DNA from: Candidatus Geothermarchaeum rappei
GTDB taxonomy: Archaea > Thermoproteota > Nitrososphaeria > Geothermarchaeales > JDFR-13
Direction of reading: 5' to 3'
Length of the DNA stretch: 64,000 nucleotides
NCBI GenBank assembly: GCA_002011085.2
Contig: MTMB02000001.1
Coordinates: forward strand, 1,339,627 to 1,403,626
In this document: piece by piece, positions 52,189 to 61,987 of the stretch
Position numbering within the stretch: position 1 is the stretch's first letter
Layout: every line of letters starts with the position of its first letter
Made by a program: the position numbers and the translations under genes
Notes under the pieces: model-generated
Seen by the model: only the letters and a program-made list of their open reading frames with translations
What the model was told of the DNA's origin: nothing
The model's database searches: none

Positions 52189-52530
52189 TTACCAGACCTT
52201 GGTTCCGTTGGGAATGTCTTTGGATACGGTGATTAGATGGACTTTCCCATCGTCCTCCTCTGCGACGACCATCATTCCCTCGCTCACAACTCCAGATAGT
52301 TTCTTAGGTTTCAAGTTTAAGACGAAGATCATCTTCTTTCCATTCAGATCTTCGGGGGTATATTGATCGCCTATTCCAGCGATTATGGTCCTCGTGTGAT
52401 CTCCGAAGTCGACAGAGAGTTTTATTAGTTTCCTGGTTCTAGGTATCCTCTCCGCCTCCTTAACCTCTCCCACACGCATGTTAAACTTCCAGAATTCCTT
52501 CACATCATATAGCATGTTTTCGCCACTCAT
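52189..52530 (-). CDS. tRNA-binding OB-fold protein (MetRS C-terminal / CsaA-like)
   Basis: 113 residues. 'FWKFNMRVGEVKEAERIPRTRKLIKLSVDFG' and 'IIAGIGDQYTPEDLNGKKMIFVLNLKPKKLSG' are the conserved strands of the EMAPII/Arc1p tRNA-binding domain, ending in 'GMMVVAE'. In many archaea this domain is a free-standing partner of methionyl-tRNA synthetase. A GTG start at 52539 is also possible. About 165 AT-rich bases with no other feature separate it from the ABC ATPase. Confidence 0.87.
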   Translation of the reverse strand: MSGENMLYDVKEFWKFNMRVGEVKEAERIPRTRKLIKLSVDFGDHTRTIIAGIGDQYTPEDLNGKKMIFVLNLKPKKLSGVVSEGMMVVAEEDDGKVHLITVSKDIPNGTKVW

Positions 52531-52667
52531 GATAAACACCGCTCAAATTATCATTAAATATAATGTGTAGAATAATATATTCTTAGGTAACGTTATATTT
52601 AGTAGTAGATTTGTGGATGAAACGCTGACTATCAATAAATTATTGGCGATGAAATGGAGGGGGTGAT

Positions 52668-53870
52668 ATGCTTATCCTAAATATACCGTTAGCAATAGTA
52701 TTTCTTATTCTACTCTTGGAGATTATAATTATTTTAGCGGGTAGAAGGGTTGAATATGGAATCATTAGGGGCTATGGTGTTGAGGAGGAGCTGGATAGAT
52801 GTATTGAAGAAGATGTATATGCCTGCATGCTTCCCAAGCAAGTGCTGATAAAGACGGGTATAAAGGTAGGGGATAAAGTCGAGATAATCCTTAGGAAAGA
52901 GGGTGTAAAAACGGTACTATATTCATGTGGATGTAATAATGAATATTTCATAAGGATTAACCCCACTATGCTTGAGATGCTGCTTGGCAAAACCGAGGGA
53001 AATATACCTGTAGCGGTGAGAGTCGCTACGAGCACATATGCCTATACCTTATTCAGGAATTTTATAGAGGCTGTAGGGGGATTATTCTTCGCCATATGGT
53101 TCTTTGGATATGTACTGGACTATGAAATATTTGGTGTTACGGTATCCATTACACGTGTCCTCGATATTCTAGGCAGTACATTTATAGATATAGGCACTTG
53201 CAGTATGCTACTAGCAACTATATTGTTTATAATGATACTGAGAAACCCATATATTGATCCAGCGTATCCCATTGAAGAAGGATTTAGGTCCTTGGTGCAG
53301 AGAGTCTTTGCATCACCGAAGGAATATATAGAGAAAGAGGGAAAGACACCTGTGTTGATCACCGTTCCGCATGCAAAGGGTCCTGGCGGCGAGGATTATG
53401 TATCATATATAGCATATAAACTAGCCAGAGCATTGAATGCACACCTATTGATAGGGGGCGTATCTAGAGCCAAGATGGATTTAAACCGGTCTGAGGCAGA
53501 TGAACACCCATTTAGAAAGAGAATAAGAGAAGTGCTTAGTGAAAAGAGAATTAAGTTGGTAATTGATTTACATGGTATGAGGGGGGATGAGCCTAAGATC
53601 GAATTAGGCTCAGCTGACGGTAAATGTGCTACAAAAGAGACTCTAGGCATCTTAAAGGAATATATAGAGTCAGTTGGATTCAGGGTAGATGTGGATAAAA
53701 AATTTAAGGGCGCTAAGGGAGGAACTGTTATAACGACATTCTGTGACCCACCCAATAGAGAAGCTGTACAAATAGAGATATCATATTATATACGTCGGAA
53801 TAAAGAACTGAGGCTGAAACTGGTTGACGCATTAATAAATGCTGTGAAGAAATTATTAGAAAAAGAATAG
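52668..53870 (+). CDS. Membrane protein with C-terminal N-formylglutamate-amidohydrolase-like domain
   Basis: 400 residues. One N-terminal helix ('LAIVFLILLLEIIIILAG'), a soluble part with strands to about 115, and two more helices ('GLFFAIWFFGYVLDYEIFG', 'IDIGTCSMLLATILFIMIL'). From about 220 a domain like the N-formylglutamate amidohydrolase fold follows: 'VLITVPHAKGPGGEDYVSY' (His), 'SRAKMDLNRSEADEHPFR', 'KLVIDLHGMRG' and 'AVQIEISYYIRR'. The residues that could bind zinc are in place, so it may cleave an amide at the membrane. The pairing of domains is unusual and the substrate unknown. Confidence 0.6.
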   Translation: MLILNIPLAIVFLILLLEIIIILAGRRVEYGIIRGYGVEEELDRCIEEDVYACMLPKQVLIKTGIKVGDKVEIILRKEGVKTVLYSCGCNNEYFIRINPTMLEMLLGKTEGNIPVAVRVATSTYAYTLFRNFIEAVGGLFFAIWFFGYVLDYEIFGVTVSITRVLDILGSTFIDIGTCSMLLATILFIMILRNPYIDPAYPIEEGFRSLVQRVFASPKEYIEKEGKTPVLITVPHAKGPGGEDYVSYIAYKLARALNAHLLIGGVSRAKMDLNRSEADEHPFRKRIREVLSEKRIKLVIDLHGMRGDEPKIELGSADGKCATKETLGILKEYIESVGFRVDVDKKFKGAKGGTVITTFCDPPNREAVQIEISYYIRRNKELRLKLVDALINAVKKLLEKE

Positions 53871-53883
53871 TTAGGGATTAATG

Positions 53884-54456
53884 CTAACTCTGTTTAGAAA
53901 CGTATTTTTTCCATAATCGCTCTACAAGTTCAATGTATTTCTCATGGACGCCCTCACCAATATCCTTTTTCTCAACGCGCTCAAACTCAGTTAATAGTTT
54001 CTGCATATCCTCATGACTAAGAACGTCTCTAGCCATTACATATAGAATATTATCTTCTTTCTGTATGTGGTCGACTAGCAGGTTAACGTATCTCCATGCA
54101 TTCCTAGTAAATAATTTAGATGCGGTGGCATCGGATTTAGCCATTAGCCTGATTGCTTCACGCATACCTCTAACAGCAGCCCTACCCTCTTCATGTTCAA
54201 CTAGCATGACGCCAATAGGACCGCCTTCCTCAGGGATTCCTCTATTCTTCATCGCTGGAAAGAGAAGACCCTCTTCCTTACCATGATGACATTTATCCGC
54301 GAATGTAGAGATAAAATCAGTGATTGCCTTTAAATCCTCAATATCGACCGACCCACCTTTCTCTATCAGACGAGTTACATTTATCAATACGTCTATCATT
54401 TTTTCAATAACCCTATGCTCATGCATCAGTATCTCAATCGGGTCATGTTCATGCAT
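53884..54456 (-). CDS. Hemerythrin-like HHE cation-binding protein
   Basis: 190 residues from ATG 54456 (ATG 54477 is an alternative). Metal ligands appear as 'IEILMHEHRVIEKMID', 'DKCHHGKEEGLLFPAM', 'VEHEEGR' and 'LVDHIQKEDNILYVMA', the HHE pattern of a four-helix bundle binding two irons. Roles include oxygen or NO sensing and iron handling; the C-terminal helix region has no added domain. Confidence 0.87.
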   Translation of the reverse strand: MHEHDPIEILMHEHRVIEKMIDVLINVTRLIEKGGSVDIEDLKAITDFISTFADKCHHGKEEGLLFPAMKNRGIPEEGGPIGVMLVEHEEGRAAVRGMREAIRLMAKSDATASKLFTRNAWRYVNLLVDHIQKEDNILYVMARDVLSHEDMQKLLTEFERVEKKDIGEGVHEKYIELVERLWKKYVSKQS

Positions 54457-54578
54457 TATAGACACCAGATAAAACATTGTTATATTAGAATAAATAATTT
54501 AATACCCTTAATATTTAGGGTTTATAAGTGTTTAGTGAACGTGGGTGTAACTTTAGATCGGTCGCTCCAGGTAAATAC

Positions 54579-54588
54579 ATATATAAAG
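54579..54588 (+). promoter_or_regulatory. TATA box of the aminotransferase gene
   Basis: CATATATAAAG is centred about 27-29 bases before ATG 54613, so transcription should start on or next to the A of the ATG: a leaderless message. Confidence 0.6.
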
Positions 54589-54612
54589 TTGTAGGTTGCT
54601 TCTAGATTTTTT

Positions 54613-55764
54613 ATGACTATTGAGAAGAAGGCGGTCACTCATTACCAGATATTCAACAGGGCGTTAGAGGCCGAAGAGAAGGGAGAAAAGATATATCACT
54701 TAGAAGTCGGGGATCCAGATATAGAGGTTGATCCAGAAGTAATTGATGAGATGTGTAGGAAGGCAAGAGAAGGATATACACATTATAGTAGCCCTAGAGG
54801 AATATTTGAGCTAAGGAAGGTGATAACGACTTACTTAAATAATCGGTTGGGGGTGGAGAGAGATCCTGAGGATGTCCTTGTGACAATAGGCTCAAAAACC
54901 GGACTATATCTCGTTTTAAAATATTTAGTCAAGCCTGGGGAGAATGTAGTACTCCTAGAGCCCACGTGGGGAGCATATAAGACGTTGATAACACAGATGG
55001 AGATAAACTATATACCAATAAAGACATACTTCGATAATGTCTGGATGCCAACACCAGAGGATCTTGATAATATTAAGAAGATGGATTTTAAGGCGTTTCT
55101 TTTACTTAATCCATCAAATCCAACTGGGAAAGTCTTACCTAGGAAGATAATAGATGAAATCGTCGATATAGTAATCGATAAGAAAGCTTTTTTGATAGGG
55201 GATGAAGTATATTTCGACACCATTTTTAAGGGTCCTGGAGACTACCCGAGTACTTTAAAATATGAGTATAAGAAGACGGTCGCGTTATATAGCCTATCCA
55301 AGTCCCATGCAATGACTGGGTTTAGACTGGGATGGGTAGTATCTGAAGAGGAGATACTTGAGAAGCTTAGGAAGGGAATACAGCATGTATACACTAACGT
55401 ACCAGTTTTTATACAGTATGCCGGGATAAAGGCATTGGGTAAAACGGAGATAGTTGAGAAGAATAGGGAGATATATAGACGGAGGGTCGGGATAATGGCC
55501 AATGCACTGAGTGAGATGGGCTTCAAATTCCATTATCCCGATGCAACATTCTATATTTTCTCAATGATTCCCGATGAGGTGGAGGATGCCAATAAATTTG
55601 CTCTAGAATTATTGGATAAGAAGGGAGTGGCGGTGGCCCCCGGGGCTTCATTCGGTGGCTATAACAATTTCATAAGGTTCTCAGCATCCGCAAAGGAAGA
55701 GGATATAAGGATTGCTATGAAGAGGATTATGGAATATATAAATGAAAATAGTAAAAAGATGTAG
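54613..55764 (+). CDS. Class I/II aminotransferase (aspartate/aromatic type)
   Basis: A 383-residue fold-type I PLP enzyme. 'HYSSPRGIFELRKVI', 'VLVTIGSKTGLYLVLKYLV', 'LLNPSNPTGKVLPRK', 'LIGDEVYFD', the PLP lysine in 'ALYSLSKSHAMTGFRLGWVV' and the final Arg in 'NFIRFSASAKEED' are all visible. Lying just upstream of the shikimate operon, it may transaminate prephenate, phenylpyruvate or aspartate, but this cannot be told from sequence. Leaderless start; see TATA box. It ends about 120 bases before the operon leader. Confidence 0.88.
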   Translation: MTIEKKAVTHYQIFNRALEAEEKGEKIYHLEVGDPDIEVDPEVIDEMCRKAREGYTHYSSPRGIFELRKVITTYLNNRLGVERDPEDVLVTIGSKTGLYLVLKYLVKPGENVVLLEPTWGAYKTLITQMEINYIPIKTYFDNVWMPTPEDLDNIKKMDFKAFLLLNPSNPTGKVLPRKIIDEIVDIVIDKKAFLIGDEVYFDTIFKGPGDYPSTLKYEYKKTVALYSLSKSHAMTGFRLGWVVSEEEILEKLRKGIQHVYTNVPVFIQYAGIKALGKTEIVEKNREIYRRRVGIMANALSEMGFKFHYPDATFYIFSMIPDEVEDANKFALELLDKKGVAVAPGASFGGYNNFIRFSASAKEEDIRIAMKRIMEYINENSKKM

Positions 55765-55803
55765 AGATTAAGCATTACATGGTCAAGGAAAGTTGACCAA
55801 AAA

Positions 55804-55887
55804 GTTTATATAATTAGGCTCCTTTATATGTTAGGTTAACAACTTGTATGTAGGAGGTTTGAGGCGATGGCACGCCAATATCTATAG
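55804..55887 (+). promoter_or_regulatory. Promoter and leader mini-ORF of the shikimate operon
   Basis: TTTATATAAT (55804-55813) is a strong TATA-like box; transcription would start near 55835. The leader holds TAGGAGGT (55851-55858) and 9 bases on an ATG (55867) that opens a six-codon frame, Met-Ala-Arg-Gln-Tyr-Leu, ending in TAG 55885-55887. The last G of that stop is the G of the GTG start of the transketolase fusion. Translation of the mini-frame could thus feed or control the first operon gene. Confidence 0.5.
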
Positions 55888-56882
55888 TGGAGGAAGAAAG
55901 GAGGTTCCTCCGAGATATTCTTCTTAAGAGTATAAATGAGAAGCAGATCATTATCCTGAAAACACTTCTCACAGTGGGCAACACTACACTATCCAGGGTA
56001 CTTAATAACATATCCAAGGCACACGATATTCCGCTTTCTACCTTGAAATTCAACGCTTCTACATTGACTAAATACAAGCTAATTGAGTTCTATAGACTTA
56101 ATGGTAAGAGGTATGTAAGGGTCTCGCCGTTGGGCAAAAAGGTTCTTAGCTGGATAGAATACGATAGGGATGAAGCTTATCTACAACATACAGATGACTT
56201 GGACGAAGCATCCATGAAAGTTAAGAATGAACTAAGGGAGATACTAAGTAAACTTGATGGCTTCCACCTTCATTCATCAATGACATGTATAGATATTATC
56301 CTAGCTATATTATATCATAGAAAAATAACAAACAGGAGACTGGAGAAAACAAACCTTATATTGAGTAAGGGACATGCGACACCAGCGTTATACGCCGTTC
56401 TAAAAGGATTTGGATTGATAAAAGCAAGAGATATAGCTAGCTTCTCTCAACCAGGATCAGCGTTTCAGACACACGCCGTAAAGGGCAATCCGCTTATAAA
56501 AGTCTCCACTGGGTCATTGGGCCAAGGCCTTTCAATTGCCAATGGAATTGCTTTGGGAATGAAGATGAATGGAGAAGAAGACTATGTATACGTTGTTGTG
56601 GGAGATGGAGAGACTGATGAAGGGCAGATATGGGAAGCGGCTGCTACCGCATCTACCTATGGATTAGATAATATAATACTTATTATTGATAGAAATGGAA
56701 CACAGCTTAGTGGAGAGACAGAGAAGATAAAGCGTAAAGAGCCATTGGGGCTTCGATGGAGATCCTTCGGATGGGAAGTACTTGAAATAAGGCTTAAGAG
56801 TGCTGCAGATATACTATATGCGTTAATCAGGGCTGATGAAATAAAGAATTGGCCTAAGGTGATCATCGCTAGACATGTTTAG
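55887..56882 (+). CDS. Winged-helix domain fused to transketolase N-terminal (TPP-binding) subunit
   Basis: 331 residues from GTG 55887. Residues 1-92 form a winged helix ('QIIILKTLLTVGNTTLSRVLN', 'TLTKYKLIEFYRLNGKRYV'). Residues from about 110 are the N-terminal transketolase half: 'LDGFHLHSSMTCIDIILAIL', 'LSKGHATPALYAVL', 'GSLGQGLSIANGIALG' and the TPP motif 'VVGDGETDEGQIWEAA'. With the next gene it makes erythrose 4-phosphate for DAHP synthase. The DNA-binding domain at the head of the operon suggests that the enzyme subunit may also regulate it; this is inference. Confidence 0.85.
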   Translation: MEEERRFLRDILLKSINEKQIIILKTLLTVGNTTLSRVLNNISKAHDIPLSTLKFNASTLTKYKLIEFYRLNGKRYVRVSPLGKKVLSWIEYDRDEAYLQHTDDLDEASMKVKNELREILSKLDGFHLHSSMTCIDIILAILYHRKITNRRLEKTNLILSKGHATPALYAVLKGFGLIKARDIASFSQPGSAFQTHAVKGNPLIKVSTGSLGQGLSIANGIALGMKMNGEEDYVYVVVGDGETDEGQIWEAAATASTYGLDNIILIIDRNGTQLSGETEKIKRKEPLGLRWRSFGWEVLEIRLKSAADILYALIRADEIKNWPKVIIARHV

Positions 56883-56906
56883 CTAATTATGAAAACGGTG
56901 TAGAGA

Positions 56907-57839
56907 ATGGAGGCTAGTTTTAGAGAAGCTTTTGGAGAGGCTTTACTAGAGGCCGGGGAGTCCACTAGAAACTTAGTTGTAATTGATACTGACGTATTGA
57001 ACTCAACAAAAACCATATACTTTGCAAGGAGGTTTCCCGAAAGATTTATTCAGATAGGGATAAGTGAGCAGGATGCGGCGGGTATGGCCGCCGGCCTAGC
57101 AATTAGTGGTAAGATACCTGTACTAGCCACTTTTTCAATGTTCCTACTAAGAAGTTGGGAGCAGATTAGAAACACAATTGCACGAGACAACCTTAATGTA
57201 AAGATAATCGGGACCCACTCAGGTTTATCTGACTATCTAGACGGGGCATCACATCAGTGTCTAGAGGATATTGCCTTAATGAGGGTATTACCTAACATGA
57301 CTGTCATATCCCCTGCAGATGACATTTCAACTCGCTCTCTGTTTCATCAAGCTCTTGAATTAAGAGGACCAGTTTATATTAGGCTTGGGAGAGACAATGC
57401 CCGAAGGATATATCGGGATTATGATGATGTGACGATTGGTAACGCAAATATATTAGTAGAGGGAGATGACATGACGATAATATCATGTGGCGCCCTTGTA
57501 GCGGTCTCCCTTAATGCTGCAAACATCCTTGGGAAAAAGGGATTTAGACCGAGGGTCATAGATTCTCACACAATAAAGCCACTTGATACAGAGACAATTA
57601 TTAAGGCAGCTAGAGAAGCTTCTCCGGTATTTGTCATTGAAGAACACAATATATTTGGTGGACTCGGATCTGCAGTCGCAGAGATAATTACAGAAAGAAC
57701 TCCTACACACGTGTTTAGAATAGGAGTGCCAGATGTTTTTGGAACTGGAGGTAGAAGCTATGAAGAGTTGCTTAGATACTTTAGGCTCACGCCGCCCGAG
57801 ATAGTAAGAAGAATTGAGGGGATGATAAATGGTCTTTAG
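56907..57839 (+). CDS. Transketolase C-terminal subunit
   Basis: 310 residues: pyrimidine-binding part ('[14 protein letters not shown]', '[20 protein letters not shown]', '[17 protein letters not shown]', 'GPVYIRLGR') and C-terminal domain ('[15 protein letters not shown]', '[19 protein letters not shown]'). It completes the TPP site with the N-terminal subunit, 24 bases upstream. The two split subunits replace a single-chain transketolase, as is usual in archaea. Confidence 0.92.
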   Translation: MEASFREAFGEALLEAGESTRNLVVIDTDVLNSTKTIYFARRFPERFIQIGISEQDAAGMAAGLAISGKIPVLATFSMFLLRSWEQIRNTIARDNLNVKIIGTHSGLSDYLDGASHQCLEDIALMRVLPNMTVISPADDISTRSLFHQALELRGPVYIRLGRDNARRIYRDYDDVTIGNANILVEGDDMTIISCGALVAVSLNAANILGKKGFRPRVIDSHTIKPLDTETIIKAAREASPVFVIEEHNIFGGLGSAVAEIITERTPTHVFRIGVPDVFGTGGRSYEELLRYFRLTPPEIVRRIEGMINGL

Positions 57840-58617
57840 GTATACACGTAAAGATTATAAAGAGAAGACGGTTATTAGAGTTGGCCGGGTAGAAATAGGA
57901 AAGAAATTTGTTTTCATCGCAGGGCCGTGTTCAATAGAAAGTGAAAAACAACTAGCTGAAATAGCTGAGGCCCTACTGAATATCGGAGTAGACATACTTA
58001 GGGGAGGAGCGTTTAAGCCGAGGACCTCACCGTACTCTTTCCAAGGACTGGGCTTAGAAGGGCTAAAGATTCTCCGTAGAATCAGCGATAGATACGATGT
58101 CCCTGTAATAAGTGAGGTTCTAGACCTCAGGGATTTAGAAAAGGCAGTTGAATATTTGGATATAATTCAGATAGGTGCAAGAAACATGTATAACTATCCA
58201 CTTCTTAGGGTAGTTGGGAAGCTGGAGAAACCCGTTTTATTGAAGAGAGGGTTATCCGCTACACTAGATGAATGGTTATATGCAGCAGAATATATTATGA
58301 AGGAGGGTAACGAGGAGGTAATTCTCTGTGAGAGGGGAATAAGAACATTCGTTAAGCATACTAGGTTCACACTGGATATAGCCGCGATTCCTTCACTTAA
58401 AGAAAGAACTCATCTACCTGTGATTGTTGATCCATCGCATCCCGCTGGAAGAAGAGGTATTGTATCACCCTTAGCCAAGGCCGCTGCATGTGTGGGAGCA
58501 GATGGTATAATGATTGAAGTCCACAACAAGCCGGATAATGCCCTCTCCGACGCCGCTCAGAGCATCACTATTGAGATGTACAAAGAATTAGTCAGGGATG
58601 TTAGGAGATGTCTATAA
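57829..58617 (+). CDS. aroF: DAHP synthase (3-deoxy-7-phosphoheptulonate synthase), AroF/KDO8PS-like type
   Basis: A 262-residue type I-beta enzyme. '[19 protein letters not shown]', '[18 protein letters not shown]', '[21 protein letters not shown]', '[13 protein letters not shown]' and '[14 protein letters not shown]' carry the metal, phosphoenolpyruvate and sugar-phosphate ligands. There is no N-terminal regulatory or chorismate-mutase domain, so feedback inhibition is less likely. Overlaps the transketolase stop by 11 bases. Confidence 0.94.
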   Translation: MVFRYTRKDYKEKTVIRVGRVEIGKKFVFIAGPCSIESEKQLAEIAEALLNIGVDILRGGAFKPRTSPYSFQGLGLEGLKILRRISDRYDVPVISEVLDLRDLEKAVEYLDIIQIGARNMYNYPLLRVVGKLEKPVLLKRGLSATLDEWLYAAEYIMKEGNEEVILCERGIRTFVKHTRFTLDIAAIPSLKERTHLPVIVDPSHPAGRRGIVSPLAKAAACVGADGIMIEVHNKPDNALSDAAQSITIEMYKELVRDVRRCL

Positions 58618-59684
58618 GAAAACTTGATCACCTGGGAAAGACGATAGTCTTTGGACAAGGCTCTACACACGAAGTTTTTAATAAGATTGCAGAGATGAAG
58701 CCACATAAAATTGGCTTGTTAATCGACAGGCAGGTGGCAAAGGCATATCCCAATGTACTGGAGGAAATGTTGTTACGAAATGGACTTGATATGTTGTATT
58801 ACATAGATCCAGGTGACGTATCTAAGACATTGGATTTAGTAGTGGATATATGGGAAGACCTTGTTAAAAATGGGTTCACGAGAAAATCACTTCTAATAAG
58901 CCTCGGCGGAGGCGTAGTTAATGACATAGGGGGCTTCGTTGCATCGACTTTCATGAGGGGGCTCCCCCTTATAGTTATCCCAACTACATTATTGTCACAG
59001 GCTGATGCATCAATCGGGGGGAAAAATGGGATAAACTTCCATGGTAAAAACATGATAGGTACGTTTTACATTCCTGACTTAGTTGTTATAGACCCGGTTT
59101 ATATCAAGAGCCTAAGTATGGAGGAAGTCACCAACGGAATTGTAGAGATAATAAAACATGGACTATTAGGCTCAGAAACCTTGTTGAAATTCCTGAGGGA
59201 AAATAGAGAGAACATCGTGAACAAGGAAATAGATGTTATAGAGAAAGCGATACTCCAGAGCATTAAAATCAAACTCAGTATAATCTCAAGGGACTTTAGA
59301 GAAGCGGGGCATCGAAGGATTTTAAACTTGGGTCATACCATAGGTCACGCTATTGAAGAACTATCCCACCATACAATACCACATGGAAAAGCCGTGGCCT
59401 ATGGGATTAGAATAGCTATGAGGCTTGGAGAAAGATTGTTTGGATTCAAGTATACCGCTAAAATAGAGGAACTGTTTTTTGACTATGGCCTACCTCAAGA
59501 CTTTCCATTTAAATTAGATGACTTGTTGGATGTAATGAAGCAGGATAAAAAGAATTGGTACGGAAAACTCGTCTTTGCCGTACCTAAGGAGATAGGCGAT
59601 ATAGAGATGGTAAGCCTAGAAGAGGAGGAAACAAGGATTCTACTGGGTGATATCCTTGAGAACGTGTCTGTCAATAATGTTTGA
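58608..59684 (+). CDS. aroB: 3-dehydroquinate synthase
   Basis: 358 residues. NAD-binding '[21 protein letters not shown]' and '[19 protein letters not shown]', zinc ligands in '[10 protein letters not shown]', '[13 protein letters not shown]' and '[13 protein letters not shown]'. It converts DAHP to dehydroquinate. It starts inside the DAHP synthase stop region (10-base overlap), so the genes are coupled. Confidence 0.95.
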   Translation: MSIRKLDHLGKTIVFGQGSTHEVFNKIAEMKPHKIGLLIDRQVAKAYPNVLEEMLLRNGLDMLYYIDPGDVSKTLDLVVDIWEDLVKNGFTRKSLLISLGGGVVNDIGGFVASTFMRGLPLIVIPTTLLSQADASIGGKNGINFHGKNMIGTFYIPDLVVIDPVYIKSLSMEEVTNGIVEIIKHGLLGSETLLKFLRENRENIVNKEIDVIEKAILQSIKIKLSIISRDFREAGHRRILNLGHTIGHAIEELSHHTIPHGKAVAYGIRIAMRLGERLFGFKYTAKIEELFFDYGLPQDFPFKLDDLLDVMKQDKKNWYGKLVFAVPKEIGDIEMVSLEEEETRILLGDILENVSVNNV

Positions 59685-60318
59685 AGACCTTCATCTCGTA
59701 CTCAATCAAATAAGGAGGAAAGACGTGTTAATTGAGGTTAGGTTGGATAATACACATGATGATCTCAAGGATTTATTTAGAGCTCTAGATACAGTTAAGG
59801 ACAGGCTTATCCTCACAGTTAGGACTAGAGGTGAAGGAGGCTTTTTTATGGGAGACGACGAAGGGCTACGCGAAAAATACTTGGAGATAATTGATTATAA
59901 GCCTTTGTTTATTGATATCGAGATAAATTCAAAGATATTTGAGGAGGTAGCTAAGAAGGCTAAAGATAATTCCATCAAGGTAATCGCCTCGTTTCACGAC
60001 CCGTTTAAGACTCCATCGAAGGGCAAGCTTAGGATAATTCTTGAAACAATGATTGAATCACCCTATATCGATGTAGCTAAGATCGTGACTATGGCTAGGA
60101 GCTACAAAGATAATCTCACAGTACTGGGGTTACTGGAAAGATATTCTGGTGAAAAACCTTTGATAATGTTTTGCATGGGAAGGTATGGCAAGATATCCCG
60201 TATAATGGCGCCCCTACTTGGCTCTTGGCTAACCTACGTATCAATACATGAGAGGAAGACTGCACCTGGTCAGCTAACACTGGAAGAGATGGAGATGTTC
60301 CTTAGGTGGTTAAAGTGA
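59677..60318 (+). CDS. aroD: 3-dehydroquinate dehydratase, type I
   Basis: 213 residues from ATG 59677, overlapping the aroB stop by 8 bases; an ATG at 59647 would add 10 residues in a region still coding for aroB. 'IEVRLDN', 'LTVRTRGEGGFFMG', 'KVIASFHDPF' with the catalytic His, the Schiff-base lysine in 'IDVAKIVTMARSYKD' and 'FCMGRYGKISRIMAPLLGS' are the type I marks. Confidence 0.93.
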   Translation: MFEDLHLVLNQIRRKDVLIEVRLDNTHDDLKDLFRALDTVKDRLILTVRTRGEGGFFMGDDEGLREKYLEIIDYKPLFIDIEINSKIFEEVAKKAKDNSIKVIASFHDPFKTPSKGKLRIILETMIESPYIDVAKIVTMARSYKDNLTVLGLLERYSGEKPLIMFCMGRYGKISRIMAPLLGSWLTYVSIHERKTAPGQLTLEEMEMFLRWLK

Positions 60319-61172
60319 TTAGAATAGATGGGTCCACTCAGAAGTACTGTTTAATTGGAGATCCCGTGAAGCATTCTCTAAGCCCGATAATCATGAATAA
60401 GCTCTTTTATGAACATGGATTCAATTCAATCTACTTTGTCTGTAGAGTAGTGAAGAATAGGCTTAGAGAAGGGGTGGCGGGTCTATGTGCATTGGATATT
60501 AAAGGATTTAACGTGACTATTCCCCATAAAGTAGACATACTGAGGTATTTGGATAGTGTTAGTGAAGATGTATTGAAGATAGGCGCTGTGAACACTGTGT
60601 TGAATACTGGAGACCAGCTTATTGGATACAATACCGATTGGATTGGGGTGGCTAACACATTCAAACAATTCGGGTTCAATAGATTCGGTAAATGCGTGTT
60701 ATTAGGTGCTGGAGGAGCGGCTAGGGCGGTGTTATTCGCTCTAGAGGAAATATGTGAAGAAGTTATCATATTCAATAGGACATTTGCCCGAGCGTTTGAT
60801 TTAGCATCAAAATATGGGGATAGTAGATGTAGGGTGACTGCAAAAAAGTGGAAAAAGAACATTATTAGGGAAGAAATGTTGGATTCAGATCTACTCATAA
60901 ATGCAACTTCAATAGGTATGGATGGGGTTAGTACCCCTATACCAAAAGAATTCATCACAGGTAATCAGGTTGTTTTTGACCTAGTATATAGTCCTTTAAA
61001 CACTCCCTTGTTGAGCAATGCATGTGAAAAAGGGGCTTTTGTAATAGACGGATTATGGATGCTTATCCATCAAGCTGCTGCAGCATTCAACATATGGACT
61101 GGAGTGTACCCAGAAACTAGCTTAATAAGAGAATATTTAGAGGGGATGATGAAATGGAGGGATACGGCGTAG
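60306..61172 (+). CDS. aroE: Shikimate dehydrogenase
   Basis: 288 residues from GTG 60306 (GTG 60315 is an alternative). 'LIGDPVKHSLSPIIMNKLF' binds shikimate, 'GFNVTIPHKVDIL' has the catalytic Lys, 'VLLGAGGAARAVLFAL' is the NADPH loop, and 'INATSIGMDG' and 'DLVYSPLNTPLL' follow. It reduces dehydroshikimate. Overlaps aroD by 13 bases and aroK by 19. Confidence 0.94.
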   Translation: MVKVIRIDGSTQKYCLIGDPVKHSLSPIIMNKLFYEHGFNSIYFVCRVVKNRLREGVAGLCALDIKGFNVTIPHKVDILRYLDSVSEDVLKIGAVNTVLNTGDQLIGYNTDWIGVANTFKQFGFNRFGKCVLLGAGGAARAVLFALEEICEEVIIFNRTFARAFDLASKYGDSRCRVTAKKWKKNIIREEMLDSDLLINATSIGMDGVSTPIPKEFITGNQVVFDLVYSPLNTPLLSNACEKGAFVIDGLWMLIHQAAAAFNIWTGVYPETSLIREYLEGMMKWRDTA

Positions 61173-61981
61173 CCTATGGGGCAATAACAGTAGTAAATGC
61201 CTTCGCAACAGGAGTGGGGGCGGCGATTGGTGTAGATCTAAAAGTCGAGACCTATGTACAGAAGAGTCAGGAGACTAGGATTGAGACATATTATAATGGG
61301 AATCCAGTGTCAGTAAATATAGGTCTCGTAAAAAAGATACTCGAGATTTTTAGGGATATATATGGATTTAAAGATGAAGTAAAGATCTATATAGATTCGG
61401 AGATACCTCCAGAAAAAGGGTTAAAAAGCAGTAGTGCCGTGGCGAATGCATTAATCCTGGCCCTATACGACTATCTAGACATCGAGCCCAAGATGGGAGA
61501 CATATTAAAATTAAATGTTTCAGCTTCACTCAGCTCAGGGATTTCACTAACTGGGGCATTAGATGATGCAGCAGCATCATTAATAGGCGGTCTTGTTGTT
61601 ACGAATAACATAGGTAAAAGGATTTTACTTCATAAAGATATTGGGGAGTATAATGTCCTAATAGCATATCCAGAGAGAAGAATAGCGACGAGCTCTTTCA
61701 GAGACACGGATTTCAGTCCAATTAAAGGATTGATGCACGGTATTACCAATTTATTACTTAAAGGAGATTGGAGGGCTGCAATGACATTAAACGGCTTTGT
61801 ATACACGGTGTTTCTTGGCTATGATACAGAACCAATACACCTGGCATTGAGAAGCGGTGTAGAAGCGGTATCCCTGAGCGGTAAAGGTCCTGCATTTGCT
61901 GCTGTGACAAAAGAAATTGGGGTTCTGAAGAGAAAGTGGAGGGAGCTGGGTTGGAAGTTGTTGTTATCTAAAACACGGTGA
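61154..61981 (+). CDS. aroK: Shikimate kinase, archaeal GHMP type
   Basis: 275 residues. 'SEIPPEKGLKSSSAVANALILAL' holds the phosphate loop of GHMP kinases, 'NAFATGVGAAIGVDLKV' the N-terminus and 'VEAVSLSGKGPAFAAV' the C-terminal Gly-rich motif. This is the archaeal kind, unrelated to bacterial AroK, which fits an archaeal host. It sits in pathway order between aroE and aroA. Confidence 0.93.
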   Translation: MEGYGVAYGAITVVNAFATGVGAAIGVDLKVETYVQKSQETRIETYYNGNPVSVNIGLVKKILEIFRDIYGFKDEVKIYIDSEIPPEKGLKSSSAVANALILALYDYLDIEPKMGDILKLNVSASLSSGISLTGALDDAAASLIGGLVVTNNIGKRILLHKDIGEYNVLIAYPERRIATSSFRDTDFSPIKGLMHGITNLLLKGDWRAAMTLNGFVYTVFLGYDTEPIHLALRSGVEAVSLSGKGPAFAAVTKEIGVLKRKWRELGWKLLLSKTR

Positions 61982-61987
61982 TAGAAA

